From assembly GCF_963082655.1 (NCBI RefSeq), contig NC_081555.1:14973262-15037261 (forward strand): a stretch of 64,000 nt of DNA. The letters are read 5' to 3'. Below, one piece after another: positions 21,781 through 31,665 of the stretch. The notes under the pieces were generated by a model. It saw only the letters and a program-made list of their open reading frames with translations, was not told the DNA's origin and ran no database searches. Each line of letters opens with the position of its first letter. Position 1 is the first letter of the stretch. The stretch is from Stomoxys calcitrans. Its lineage: Eukaryota > Arthropoda > Insecta > Diptera > Muscidae. The position numbers and the translations under genes are program-made.

Positions 21781-21930
21781 AACAAGTGAAAACATTGCTA
21801 AGTTCGGTCGGGCCCTTTTTTTACATACCAAAATTTCTACCAAATAATAAAAAAGCTATAGAAAGCAAATTGAGAGATCGGTTTATGTGGCAGGATCCGT
21901 TCCGAGTTTGCTGCTATGGGTTAATGAATG
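21781..21930 (-). mobile_element. HINE 3'-end fragment
   Basis: AACAAGTGAAAACATTGCTAAGTTCGGTCGGGCC is the reverse complement of the family 3' end, followed by one core piece (GAGAGATCGGTTTATGTGGC). Confidence 0.7.
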
Positions 21931-22039
21931 ATTTTGCACCTGATTGTGACAAAACAAAGTATTTTTTCTACAAAAAAAAATAATCAACAAAATGTAGCTT
22001 ATATTTTATACTATTTGGCCAATATTTTGCTCATATTTA

Positions 22040-22080
22040 TTCTAATCTACTTACTTACATTGTTTCGTTGCAGGTAAACT
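22040..22080 (+). promoter_or_regulatory. Candidate recursive (zero-exon) splice site
   Basis: A branch-point-like TCTAATC (about 22,041) and a pyrimidine-biased tract ending TTTCGTTGCAG (AG at 22,072-22,073) are followed directly by GTAAAC. This fused 3'/5' splice arrangement marks ratchet points in very long fly introns. The donor half is weaker than GTAAGT. Confidence 0.3.
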
Positions 22081-22344
22081 TGATATTTGACATAAATCTG
22101 ATTTAAATCATACGGGTAAGACTACCATTTCGAACATTTTTCGAGTAGAAAAAAACACCATTTAGAAAACACTTTCACGTAATTATTTAATTTTTTGATA
22201 TTTAACAAGGTTTTCAATGTGAAGAAGCAACAAATAGGACATGAATTGATTTTTCATTAAATTTGGTATTTGCCATGCAGGCAATTTTACACAGGGACGT
22301 ATACGTAATAAAATCATCAAGATAAATTTTAATAATAATCATAC

Positions 22345-22862
22345 GCAACCCTGACCTGATTCAATTATTTTTCTTAGAAAGCCTTTGGACGCGAAAATTA
22401 ACAACCAAGGGATTTTTCTGCAGCAAATATTTTACGGTTTTTTTTATCAAATTTGCTTGATTCTGTTGAGTGTCAAGATCCAGGAACTCTGCGACTAAGA
22501 TGGGGTGCGTCCAGAGGGATCTGGGTCTGAGTCGATTAGGTCTGGCTGAGCTATAAAATAGGAGGCGTGTATCGTGTGGTCCCTGATCACAATCGGGACA
22601 TACACCTTGCACGTCGGCATCAATCCTTGTTCTGTGGGAGTTGAGGTGGCTGCATTTGCCGGAACATAATTAAGCCAGAACTACATTCACCCGGTAGTTA
22701 CTTAACGCATCTGCCACCGTGTCTACATGAATGTTGTATAATCCCGCTTCATATGCCGATAATCTAGAGGTTCTCTCTTGCATCACCAAGAATAGTCTTA
22801 TGCGACGGTACACATCCTGAACTTGATTTGGAAAAGGGGTTTCCATGCATTTTGTAACAATT
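22345..22862 (-). pseudogene. LINE ORF2 C-terminal fragment
   Basis: The minus strand reads CSGKCSHLNSHRTRIDADV then CPDCDQGPHDTRLLFY and LRPRSLWTHPILVAEFLDLD. This is the Cys/His-rich tail after the RT domain of insect Jockey/I-type non-LTR elements, with the CPxC...HDTxxLF pattern kept. The upstream part to about 22,860 continues the same homology with interruptions. No RT catalytic block is present. Confidence 0.75.
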
Positions 22863-23925
22863 CGTATTTTTTAACAAATAATTTTTTTTATAAAATAATT
22901 CTCAAAATAAAATTATGAAAAATCTCAATTTGTTTTATATTGCATAATCATTTATTTATAAAAAATATTTTTATAAACTATATCACTATTTTGGCACCGG
23001 GCACGAGTATTATTTATTTTAGTTTATTTTCTTCTCTTTTTATAGTGTTTGGCAAAATTTCACAGCCTATTATTTATTCAAACCTTCACAGTTTTTGTAT
23101 AAATATTGCATGAGCTGCATCTAGGGCATGGCATATTTTAAAATAAATTATAATTTACAAAAATTCATTTAGGTACTTTAAATTGCCACTTTACATAAAT
23201 TGTATGAGTTTTTCCTTTTTTGCAATTTTTTCTTCCACACACAAGCTCACATTCATTTTGGCAAGGCCATGATATCATAAATTATGTAAAGTACGTTAAA
23301 ACAACAAAAGAGCCCAAGACCCCACAGCCTCAATGGCAAAAAAAAAAAACAGAAACAACTAAACAACAACAGTGATAATTTTCCCTCCAACACTCTGCAA
23401 AAACACATACAGCTTAACAACAACTCCGAGAAAAATGTTGTTTTTTCTTCTTTTTGTGGTGTTAAATGAGAAAAAAAAAACTTCACAATGTTAATTTTAA
23501 ATGGCATCAAAACGCAGATGAATGCCAGAAAAAATACGTTCACATGGCACAAGCTGTAAGAGTAATTTACGAATGCAATTCTTGTCAAGCATGCATGGGT
23601 ATAAAATGAACTAGACGCTTTTCATTACAGGGCTTTGTTTTTTTTATAGGTGTATTTTAACACATGACTTGGTTTTTGGATACAGTATGCATGAATAGCG
23701 GAAACAGTTAATTCATTTTGTGGATTACCATTTTAGTTAAATTAAAGTTTTAACGAAAAAACTGCAACGAAGCTTAATGACCAAAAGTCTTAATTTAGCT
23801 TCGTTCATCAAGAAATTTGTCACTGGATTGACTCCAAGGATTTAAGTGAAAATTTGAAATTGTTTGTCATTTTTTTAATTTTTACCTTTAACTATTCAAT
23901 AACTTTCTGACTACATCATCTTTCT
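22863..23925. other. AT-rich spacer
   Basis: No recognised repeat or gene. A 111-codon minus-strand frame (23,253-23,588) is rich in Phe, Leu and Cys as expected from A-runs on the other strand, and is not supported as a gene. Confidence 0.5.
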
Positions 23926-24092
23926 CAACAATTAAGCTTTTCAAAATGCCCTATAACGAGGAAATCAACAACATATTGCCTGAGTTCCGCCAGTTTTTCA
24001 TGAACAACTCTTTTATTAATATGAATCATACGCACCCTGGTCATGTCCGTCCTTCACACCATTATAATCAGCTTACGGACATGAAAACTTAA
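23926..24092 (+). repeat. ATCATACGC-family ~110-bp repeat, best-preserved copy with a 48-codon frame
   Basis: CTTTTCAAAATGCCCTATAA through TTTTTCATGAACAACTCTTT to ATGAATCATACGCACCCTGG. From the ATG at 23,946 a short frame reads MPYNEEINNILPEFRQFFMN then NSFINMNHTHPGHV and stops at 24,090-24,092. Other copies keep fragments of the same reading (INEI, LPEL, QFF, NNS, INHTHP) with stops or shifts. I do not recognise the peptide. It may be a short satellite-like repeat whose frame is open by chance. Confidence 0.6.
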
Positions 24093-24264
24093 GTTATCGC
24101 GCTTTAGTTTGGACGGACTTATCTTATAGCTTATATTGGCAGACGACTCGATATTATGATACCATAGAAGCCGTATTTTTCTTCAATTTTAAGTGGGTGC
24201 TTTGGTTGGCAATTATGATGAACAAGGTACAATTTTCGATATTTCTTCCATATGAAATGGCCTA

Positions 24265-24372
24265 TCAATGTGTTCCACAAGCTCTCTGACAACATCATCT
24301 TTTTCAGCAATCAGGCTTTTCAAAATACCCTATAACGGGAAAATCAGTAAGATATTGTCTGAGTAATGCCAC
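24265..24372 (+). repeat. ATCATACGC-family repeat, truncated at a LINE junction
   Basis: CTGACAACATCATCTTTTTC, GGCTTTTCAAAATACCCTAT and AGATATTGTCTGAGTAATGC match the copy at 23,890-24,000 but stop before the motif, where LINE sequence begins. Confidence 0.7.
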
Positions 24373-24967
24373 CGTAACAAGTCTAGAGGAAAGTATCTTC
24401 CTTAGTCTAGAGGCCTAAGATGTATCCTCCACGGAACTGCAGATTTCCCAGCAGGACTTTTTCTGAGCTTTTCTCATCTCGCCATAATATTTTCATAGCT
24501 CAGCCTTACAGTTGTCCCAATCGTGTGGTGCTTTTGTGGCACTTGTTGAAGAGTTTTCTGCAGTCCTTCCTTAGACCAACCAGCTCTGGGGTCCACTAGG
24601 ACATGCTGACACAAGCGTGTCATTTAGGGCCTTTGTGATCCGCTCGACCACTATGTCTACAACCTACGCAGTTTCCACTTCCTATTCTGCTCTAGAAAAG
24701 ATAGACGTGCAGAATTTGTGCCCAAATTTATCCCAATCCGCCTTTCCTCTGTTTAGCCGAGGGACCACTCCTGCAGTATTTTCTTCAAGGCTGAAACTAA
24801 TATAGCGATAATCAGAATAACTGTGGTTATCCAACACATCCCAATCGCATATTCTTCCACTTATATCTTCCGATACACAGGTAATATCTACTACCTCCTG
24901 CCTATACCTGATAATAAAGGTCGGTTTATCCCCTCTATTACAAATCGCCAGATTGCAACTTATAATA

Positions 24968-25203
24968 CTGGGTTGCCCAAAAAGTAATTGCGTATTTTTT
25001 AAAAGAAAGTAAATGCATTTTTAATAAAACTTAGAATGAACTTTAATCAAATATACTTTTTTTGCACTTTTTTTCTAAAGCAAGCTAAAAGTAACAACTG
25101 ATAACTGACAGAAGAAAGAATGCAATTACAGAGTAACAAGCTGTGAAAAAATTTGTCAACGCCGACTATATGAAAAATCCGCAATTACTTTTTGGGCAAC
25201 CCT
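24968..25203 (-). mobile_element. mariner-derived MITE, copy B, inside the LINE endonuclease
   Basis: Inverted ends CTGGGTTGCCCAAAAAGTAA and TACTTTTTGGGCAACCC with TA at 24,966-24,967 and again immediately to the right. Removing it rejoins the endonuclease blocks on either side, so it arrived after the LINE. Same orientation as the mariner at 17,117-18,078. Confidence 0.92.
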
Positions 25204-25898
25204 ATATATTCGATAAGCAGCTCACCCGAACTTCCCCATATCTGGTGATGTGCATTAGCATCACTTCCTACAATGAGGCTCTTCTTCCCTACAGAAGCGG
25301 CTTCAACCAGCGACTTAAGGTTTGAAGGCTGCATCTCTGAAACGTGTGCCATATATAGGAAAGCCAGCCACTATTGAGACTTGTTTATTTTAAGGCTGGC
25401 TTCTACTAAATCATCAGTGCTTTGCGACGGAAGAAGAAAAACATTTAGACTACTCTTCGCAAGAATACAGGCTCTGTGTCTCCCATTCCCCGTACCCTTG
25501 AGTAGTTTAAATCTTGGAATTATTGGTCCACAAACCAATTCTCCACACACCCATGGTTCCTGGATAAGAACCACAACAAATCCCCCAGCCATCAGGAGGA
25601 CCTTTAGTGTCGCCGAAGCGGCCTTGCAATGGTGGAGATTTATGTGTAGAAACCGGACCATAGTCAGAATTCAGAACTTCCACCACTGTTGTATTAGCCT
25701 CGTCTTCCACCACTCCATTAGGAGTTCATCCTCACAAGATTCGTTAGATCTTGTCATGTTGAGCTTCCTTACACATCCAGGGGCAGATGAGAATGCAGTG
25801 GAACCACTCTTCCTCAGGACACTGGACACTTGCGGTGTGGACGATTCCTCCTTATATGCTTCACTGGCTGCTACTGTCGAAGTACTTTTGAGCTCCGC

Positions 25899-26655
25899 GC
25901 TTCCCCGCTGGCGCACACCTTGTGTTCAGTTCAACCGGATGACCCACCCACACATGGCATGTCGGATCCCGCTTCGATGTCATCCCCTCCTGTCTCGATT
26001 GTGGCAGAGGGATTTTCAGTCTCTTGCAATCTCTCAGACTTTAGCAATGTGGTCGATAGTTCCTCAGGCCAGTGTTCAGCAACAACTGCTGAGTCGTCTC
26101 CTGAATCCCATCGCTTCTATATACCTTCAGTTTCAACTTGTTGAATCCGTAGGATGCAACCCCTTCAGACTTGTTGAGGTCTGCAAGACAGCCGGAGTTG
26201 AGTACAAATACTGCATGTCTCCGGTCACCATCAGCCTCATCTACCAAGCTTCCCCGCTGGGGTAGCTGCATGACACTGGTCATCAGCCTCATCTACCAAG
26301 CTTCCCCGCTGGCGCACACCTTGAGCCCAGTCCAACCGGATGAACCACCCACACTGGGCTTGTAGGGTCCCGTTTCTATGCCATCCCCTCCTGTCTCGAT
26401 TGTTGCAAAGGGATTTTCAGTCTCTTGCAATTTGTCAGACTTCAGTGATGTGATCGATAATTCCTCAGGCAAGTGTTCAGCAACAACCGCTGAGTCATCT
26501 CCTGATTCCCCAACCCCACCGCTTCTATAGACCTTCAGTTTCAACTTGTTGAATCCGTAGGATGCAACCCCTTCAGACTTGTTGAGGTGTGCGAGACAGC
26601 CGGTGTTGAAATACTGCATGTCTTCGGGCACTATCAGCCTCATCTACCAATTTTC
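25899..26655. repeat. ~402-bp tandem duplication in the LINE ORF1 region
   Basis: CTTCCCCGCTGGCGCACACC begins at 25,899 and again at 26,301. Both copies run through CCATCCCCTCCTGTCTCGAT-type sequence, GGATTTTCAGTCTCTTGCAA and TTGTTGAATCCGTAGGATGC to ATCAGCCTCATCTACCAA. Minus-strand peptides CLAxLNKSEGVASYGFNKLK and LKVYRS occur in both. Confidence 0.85.
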
Positions 26656-27211
26656 CAGTCGGTGGTTGAAAGATTGGGATTACATAGCCTTAGTCTTCCA
26701 AGTATCGCTTCAGGATATGAGGGAATTCTTGGTATCTAAGCATGCCCCATTGGTCGAGAAGGAATATCTTCCTTCTTGACTAAATCTACCCGGACAGATC
26801 TCACCAATCGTTTTAAGCGCACAACGACACATTTCAATTGATCCCCGAAGGCAATTAGTGTGTATCGGCCTTGATACCAGCCTCCACTAGAGGATATCCA
26901 GGAAACTCCGCAAGGACATCGAGGTATGGTTATAACAGTCCATTGACAATCCCACTCCAATTATTCCTAGCTATGCAGCCCTGTTGTTCTCCCTTGTCAA
27001 CAACTGTCATCACCAAACTCTCCCTAGCGACATTAGGAAAGGTTCTTGGACCCATCTAACTGTTGTTCAGCCACTACGGCTATGAGTCTTTAGGCGATGG
27101 GAGAATGGATTGAGGATGGGAGCAGCTCATACCATCGCGGTATAATCGAGGCGACGATAGGAAACCTGGAATGAAGGGGAGAGGTTTCCGATCGGATACC
27201 TGAGATGAACC

Positions 27212-27676
27212 TTGAAGTCGAGTGCGAGGCACTGCTGCCATCGGTACAGTCTTATATTGCCATCTGGAGGATCATGTTACACGAATGGATCAAAGCTAGA
27301 GGACAGAATGGGCCTGGGTGTTTACATTGAAAACCCTGGGACTGACATCTGTTTTAGACTGCCTTACCATAGTACGGTCCTGCAGACGGAGATCCAGGCG
27401 ATAGCGGAATGCGTGAAATGGTGTGGTGCTAAAGCGAGGACGTCGAGTGTGAACATCTTTACCGACAATAAAATTGCCATAAGGGCAATAACAATCAGGA
27501 CGGAAAGGTCACAAACAGTCTTGCAGTGTAAGAAGGAGATTAACGCCTTCTCTGAGGATGGCAGAATCCGCATCGTTTGGGTGCCGGCCCATAACGGAGT
27601 AAAGGGAAATGAAAGGGCAGACGATTTGGCGGTGAAGACCAGAGGACTGCCGTCAATAAATTTGGTTAACCCGTAA
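27212..27676 (+). pseudogene. RNase H domain of the LOA-like LINE
   Basis: RNase H removes the RNA strand of the cDNA hybrid during retrotransposition. The domain lies within about 140 residues and has TNGS (first catalytic block with D to N), the E of QTEIQAIAE, the D of FTDN and WVPAHxGxxGNERAD with the last Asp. The first-block change should abolish activity. The frame ends shortly after, in a 74-bp tandem duplication. Confidence 0.85.
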
Positions 27677-27747
27677 GGGGAAATGAAAGGGCAGTCGATG
27701 TGGCGGTGAAGGCCAGAGGACTGCCGTCAATAAACTTGGTTAACTCG
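27600..27747. repeat. 74-bp tandem duplication in the LINE
   Basis: GGGAAATGAAAGGGCAGACG ... GACTGCCGTCAATAAATTTG ending at 27,673 repeats immediately (GGGAAATGAAAGGGCAGTCG ... AATAAACTTG). As 74 is not a multiple of three, it breaks the reading frame. Confidence 0.9.
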
Positions 27748-28369
27748 AGGTCTTTCGGGTAGACGCAGTCCGAGTTAAGGGAGTGGGCGACAAATGCAAC
27801 ATTGTGAAAAAGCGAAACGGCCGGTAGGACAGCGAAAATCCTATGGGGGGATCTAGATCGTGAGAAGACGAGGCTATTACTGAAAGGAAGTAAGAAGGAG
27901 GTCAGTATAGCTATGGGGTATCATAACGGGACACATAGGACTACGAGCTCACTTATGTAAAATGGGTGCGGCAAGTGATGGCATGTGTAGGGCATGCGGG
28001 GAAGATGATGAGACATTGGAGCATTTCCTTTGTCATTGCCCGGCTTTCGCGTTCAACATATACCGGCACTAAGGTGGAAACACAATATCAGACATGAACC
28101 AACTTAGGGGAGTGGTATTGAAAACAGTTAAGGATTTTGTAAGAGCATGGAATTCCTAACTTAAAATTTTCTGTTTAGAGATTACTTTATACGTTTTAGA
28201 GCGCACAACAAGCCGTTTAATGGCTTAGGTGTATGTCCATAGTGCAATGGGGCGGATTAATATCTGCACCCTCTTTTCTAACTAAACTATGATGTTTTCT
28301 TCTTCAAATGTTTAACATATCCAGTAAAAACTTTCACTTATTCTTTAAACACATTTTATTGGTCAGCAT

Positions 28370-28480
28370 CTAAGCTTTACAAAATGGTGTAGAAAGTGAA
28401 AATCGGTGAGATATTGCCAGAACTACGGCAATTTTTCATGAACAACCCTATAATTTATATAAATCATACGCAACCATGTA
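28370..28480 (+). repeat. ATCATACGC-family ~110-bp repeat
   Basis: AAGCTTTACAAAATGGTGTA, GAGATATTGCCAGAACTACG, CAATTTTTCATGAACAACCC and ATATAAATCATACGCAACCA. It lies just beyond the 3' end of the LINE; the truncated copy at 24,265 lies just beyond the other LINE edge. Confidence 0.8.
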
Positions 28481-29795
28481 CTTTATTTGTTATTGGCTGT
28501 TTCTTAAGACTGAGGGGTCAATTGCTGTATTTGTGATAACATTGTTTTTCCTTGAAATAAAGCACATTATTTCTAAACACATGTTTCCGTATAATTCCTT
28601 TTGTTTGAAGGTTTTTTGCCTTTCCACTTTCTTGGCACTGATTAACGGAAATTTAATGCCAGTTCAAAATCAAATCAGTACTCCTTCACTTGCTATGCAT
28701 TGGAACGAAAAAATATGTAAAAAACAACTAAACCTCCAGTTGATCTCTTCATTATACCATCGTTTGTTATGCCATACCACACACACACACACATATATTT
28801 TGCTCATCTTCCAATGTACTATCCTACCATGTTTGTGATAATGCACTTGCAGTATACTTCTTGACATATTTGCATAAGCATTTTATTCATATTTCATGCA
28901 CGTTCTTAATGTTTTTGCATTTTTTTTCTATCCGAGCTTCCTTGAAGGGATCCCTTGAAGAAGGCATATACTTATTTGTGTAAGTGTATGTGTGTGTGTG
29001 TGTGAGTGTGTTTGGTTACATAGTTGGTATTCAAAAGTTCTACCATTGTTTGTTTTCTATGATATGCAAATAAACCCCCAGAACTGTAATATAGTGAACA
29101 AACAGTTGGAATTTATTTTCTTTTCTCTGTTCTGCCATTTCTTTCTATTCCCAGCTATTTGTAGAATTCTTCTCTGTGTTTGTTTAACTATTTACATTTG
29201 TGTTTATTGATATTTGATTTCTATTAGGGGATTCTGGGGTGCCCCACTCCCTGCCTGCATGCCATAACCGTCTGTGTTCTCTCACCAGCTTTTGGCTTGG
29301 CCTTTCGTCCTACCTTTGAGGGATAAACAACAAAGCCAGCAAATAGGTAGAACAATAATAAAAGCAACAAAAAAAAAAGAAAATCCATTATTTCTACATG
29401 TAGAACAAAGAAATAGATTATGGCATTGCTTAAATGCATCTTAAGAGTCAAGCACGTAGCAAAGTAGAACAGAAAACAAATCCATTTTTATGGATATGCT
29501 GTCTACCCCGGTAATCCATTCTGAAAGAATCATTCGCTGTGAAGATTTTTGTATGCTAAGGATGTCAACAGTGTTGTGTTTTAAAATCATCATGTCTGTT
29601 GTCTTTGTTTCAATGCAAATTGTCATGGCAAATTGCAAGCAATCAGAAATGCCATTAAAAACTAAGTACACCTGATACCAGCATTAGGCTTTTGTAAGAA
29701 AATGTTTTTTTTTTCACTTTAGATGGTAGTATAAGACGAAAATTTGGAAGATTATCTTCATATGCTCTAGGGAATATAAAAATCCTATTATTATA
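28481..29795. other. Spacer with CA/TG microsatellites
   Basis: (CA)n near 28,778-28,793 and (TG)n near 28,986-29,005. Frames here (up to 120 codons at 28,476-28,838) have no recognised domain and carry microsatellite-derived residues. Confidence 0.55.
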
Positions 29796-29799
29796 CCCT

Positions 29800-30847
29800 C
29801 CACCATCGAATGGAGGTTTACTCATTTCAAGATTCCATTTGTAACACATGGAAATATTGATCTTGGTCGACTTGACATTCTAAGTCGATTTAGTCATGTC
29901 CGTCTGTGGAAAGCATGCTAACTTCCGAAGGAATAAAACTAGGCGCTTGAATTTTGCTCAAATACTTTCTCTCAGTGTAGATCAGTTTGGATTGTAAATG
30001 GACCATATCGGTCCATGTTTTGATATATAGCTGCCATATAAACCGATACTAGAGAGCGCAAATTTTATCCGATTTGGCTGAAATTTTGCATGAGGTGTTT
30101 TGCTATGACTTCCAGCAACTGTGCTATGTATGGTCGAAATCGGTCCATAACCTTATATAGCTCCTATAGAAACCGATATTGGATCTTGCCTTCTTGAGCC
30201 TCGAGATTCCAATTCTCATCCGATTTTGCAGAAATTTTGTATGAGGTCCTTTGTTGAGACTTCCAACAACTGTAATTCATATCGGTACATAACTTAAAAT
30301 ATCTGACAGAAAAACCAATCTCGGATTTTGACTTGCTGAGCCTCAAGAGTGTGCAATTATTTTCCGATTTGTCTGAAATCAAAAATACGAACTTTTGACT
30401 TCCAACCACTATACGTAGTATGGTCTGAATCGGTCTAGAATCTAATATAGCTCCCATATAAAGCGATCTCCCGATTACAATTTTTGCGCCTATAGAGGGC
30501 GCAATTGTTATTCGATTTGGTTGTACAACGACTTCTCCTATGACCTTCAACGTACATGGCAAATGTGTTCTAAAACGGTCCATTAGCTGATATAGCTCCC
30601 ATATAAACCAAACTCCCGATTTTTCTTCTTGAGCCCCTACAGGGCGCAATTCTTGTCTGATTTTGCTGCAACATCCAAAACAAGTTTAATCCGAATCGAT
30701 CCATAAACTGATAAAGCTCTAATAGCCAGGCAATCCTTATCCATTATTCTTTGTTTGCCTACAAAGAGTTGCCGGGCAAAGAACTTGACAAATGGTGGAG
30801 GGTATATAAAATTCGGCCCGGCCGAACTTACCATGCTTTCACTTGTT
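29800..30847 (+). mobile_element. HINE copy, nearly complete
   Basis: ATACCCTCCACCATCGAATG at the 5' end, TAGTCATGTCCGTCTGTGG (microsatellite reduced), GCTAACTTCCGAAGGAATAA, about six core units, then GGTGGAGGGTATATAAAATT, TTCGGCCCGGCCGAA and TTACCATGCTTTCACTTGTT. Confidence 0.85.
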
Positions 30848-31062
30848 AAAAATTATACGTTTTCTGGTATACAAAATTCCAGTTATTAAAAATCATATGC
30901 TCCCGGCTAACTCAAAAAATTAAATTAGTATCAATCATACGCTCTATGGTACAAACATTTCCAATTATAAACACTCATACGCTCCCTGGTGTATAAAATT
31001 TCAATTATTACCAATCATACGCTCCCATGTAACAAAAATTTTTACAAATAATACGCTCCAGG
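30848..31062 (+). repeat. 40-bp tandem array of the ATCATACGC motif, first copy
   Basis: CATATGCTCCCGG (30,894), ATCATACGCTCTATGG (30,935), CTCATACGCTCCCTGG (30,975), ATCATACGCTCCCATG (31,014) and AATACGCTCCAGGG (31,046) are spaced about 40 bp apart, separated by phrases like ATTTCAATTATTACCA. Confidence 0.85.
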
Positions 31063-31217
31063 GTATTTAAGATTGGTTTACAAAATTTTGTTTTTAAAAT
31101 TTTTAAATCAAAGTACGAATATAAAATTTCCCCCTCAAGCGATTTCTTTTGTCTGTCTGCTCTGGAAGTTGAATTTACCACCTAAAGGTCTTAAATTACA
31201 TTTTGTCATATTTCATT

Positions 31218-31483
31218 GTACCCACCACCGAAGGATTGGGGCAGATTCATTTTGTCATATCGTTTGTAATACATCGAAATATTAATTTCCGACACTACAA
31301 GGTTTACATAACTTGGGTCGTGGTGTAAATCTACAACCAATTACCAATAGCATGGCAATGCTTATCCATTATCCTTTGTTTGTCTTTAAAGAGTTACCGG
31401 ACAAAGAACTTGACAAATGTGATCCATGGTGGAGGGTATATAAAATTCGGCCCGGCCGAACTTACCATGCTTTCACTTGTTAA
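31218..31483 (+). mobile_element. Very short HINE (both ends, almost no core)
   Basis: TACCCACCACCGAAGGATTG, TTTGTCATATCGTTTGTAAT, then only a brief interior before GATCCATGGTGGAGGGTATA, the hairpin TTCGGCCCGGCCGAA and CATGCTTTCACTTGTT. Useful as a near-minimal element: the tandem core is dispensable. Confidence 0.82.
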
Positions 31484-31665
31484 AAATTATACGTTTTCTG
31501 GTATACAAAATTCCAGTTATTAAAAATCCTATGCTCCCGGCTAACTCAAAAAATTCAATTAGTATCAATCATACGCTTTATGGTACAAAAATTTCCAATT
31601 ATAAACACTCATACGCGCCCTGGTGTATAAAATTTCAATTATTACCAATCATACGCTCCCAGGTA
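31484..31665 (+). repeat. 40-bp tandem array of the ATCATACGC motif, second copy
   Basis: Almost the same sequence as 30,848-31,030, with motif cores at about 31,531, 31,568, 31,608 and 31,648. Together with the preceding HINE 3' end it forms a duplicated block offset by about 636 bp. Confidence 0.85.

Larger units (their letters stand above)
24373..26960 (-). mobile_element. LOA/I-like LINE, 5' part (ORF1 region and endonuclease)
   Basis: Minus strand. An ORF1-like region (about 26,960-25,670) precedes an apurinic/apyrimidinic endonuclease domain that begins at Met 25,661: RFLHINLHHCKAASATLKV, VLIQEPWV, then, past a MITE, SDANAHHQIWGSSGE, and PTFIIRYRQEVVDIT ... DWDVLDNHSYSDYRYI. The last two blocks are the conserved end of the domain. 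It is followed by the linker (DWDNCKAEL, ASRLRKIL) to about 24,373. The RT is missing. A 402-bp tandem duplication lies in the ORF1 region and a MITE splits the endonuclease. LOA-like clade is inferred from the INLHHCKAA and GxDANAHHxxWGSS blocks. Confidence 0.8.
27061..28290 (+). mobile_element. LOA-like LINE, 3' part (RNase H, Cys/His tail, 3' end)
   Basis: The plus-strand frame at 27,212-27,676 is an RNase H domain: YTNGSKLEDRMGLGVYIENP (TNGS where TDGS is usual), LQTEIQAIAECVKWC, NIFTDNKIAIRAI and IVWVPAHNGVKGNERADDLA. These are the four acidic/His blocks, the first with Asp replaced by Asn. Past a frameshift, about 27,925-28,070 reads ITGHIGLRAHLCKMGAASDG then CRACGEDDETLEHFLCHCPA, the CxxC...HxxxxC tail of LOA/I elements. 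The 3' end is GGCGGATTAATATCTGCACC near 28,285. It points away from the neighbouring LINE piece, so they are two insertions or an inverted pair. Confidence 0.82.

Noticed and set aside
23253..23588. 111-codon minus-strand frame with hydrophobic stretches
   Set aside because: Phe/Leu/Cys-rich because of A-runs on the other strand. No signal-peptide pattern followed by a domain, no homologous frame elsewhere, no recognised family.
24850..24890. Plus-strand pyrimidine-rich stretch ending ACACAG/GTAATA
   Set aside because: It lies within the LINE endonuclease coding sequence of the opposite strand, so it is explained by that gene.
25381..26265. The longest open frame of the window (294 codons, plus strand)
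   Set aside because: It lies antisense to a LINE whose minus strand encodes recognisable endonuclease motifs. It has no domain of its own and includes the tandem-duplicated ORF1 segment read backwards.
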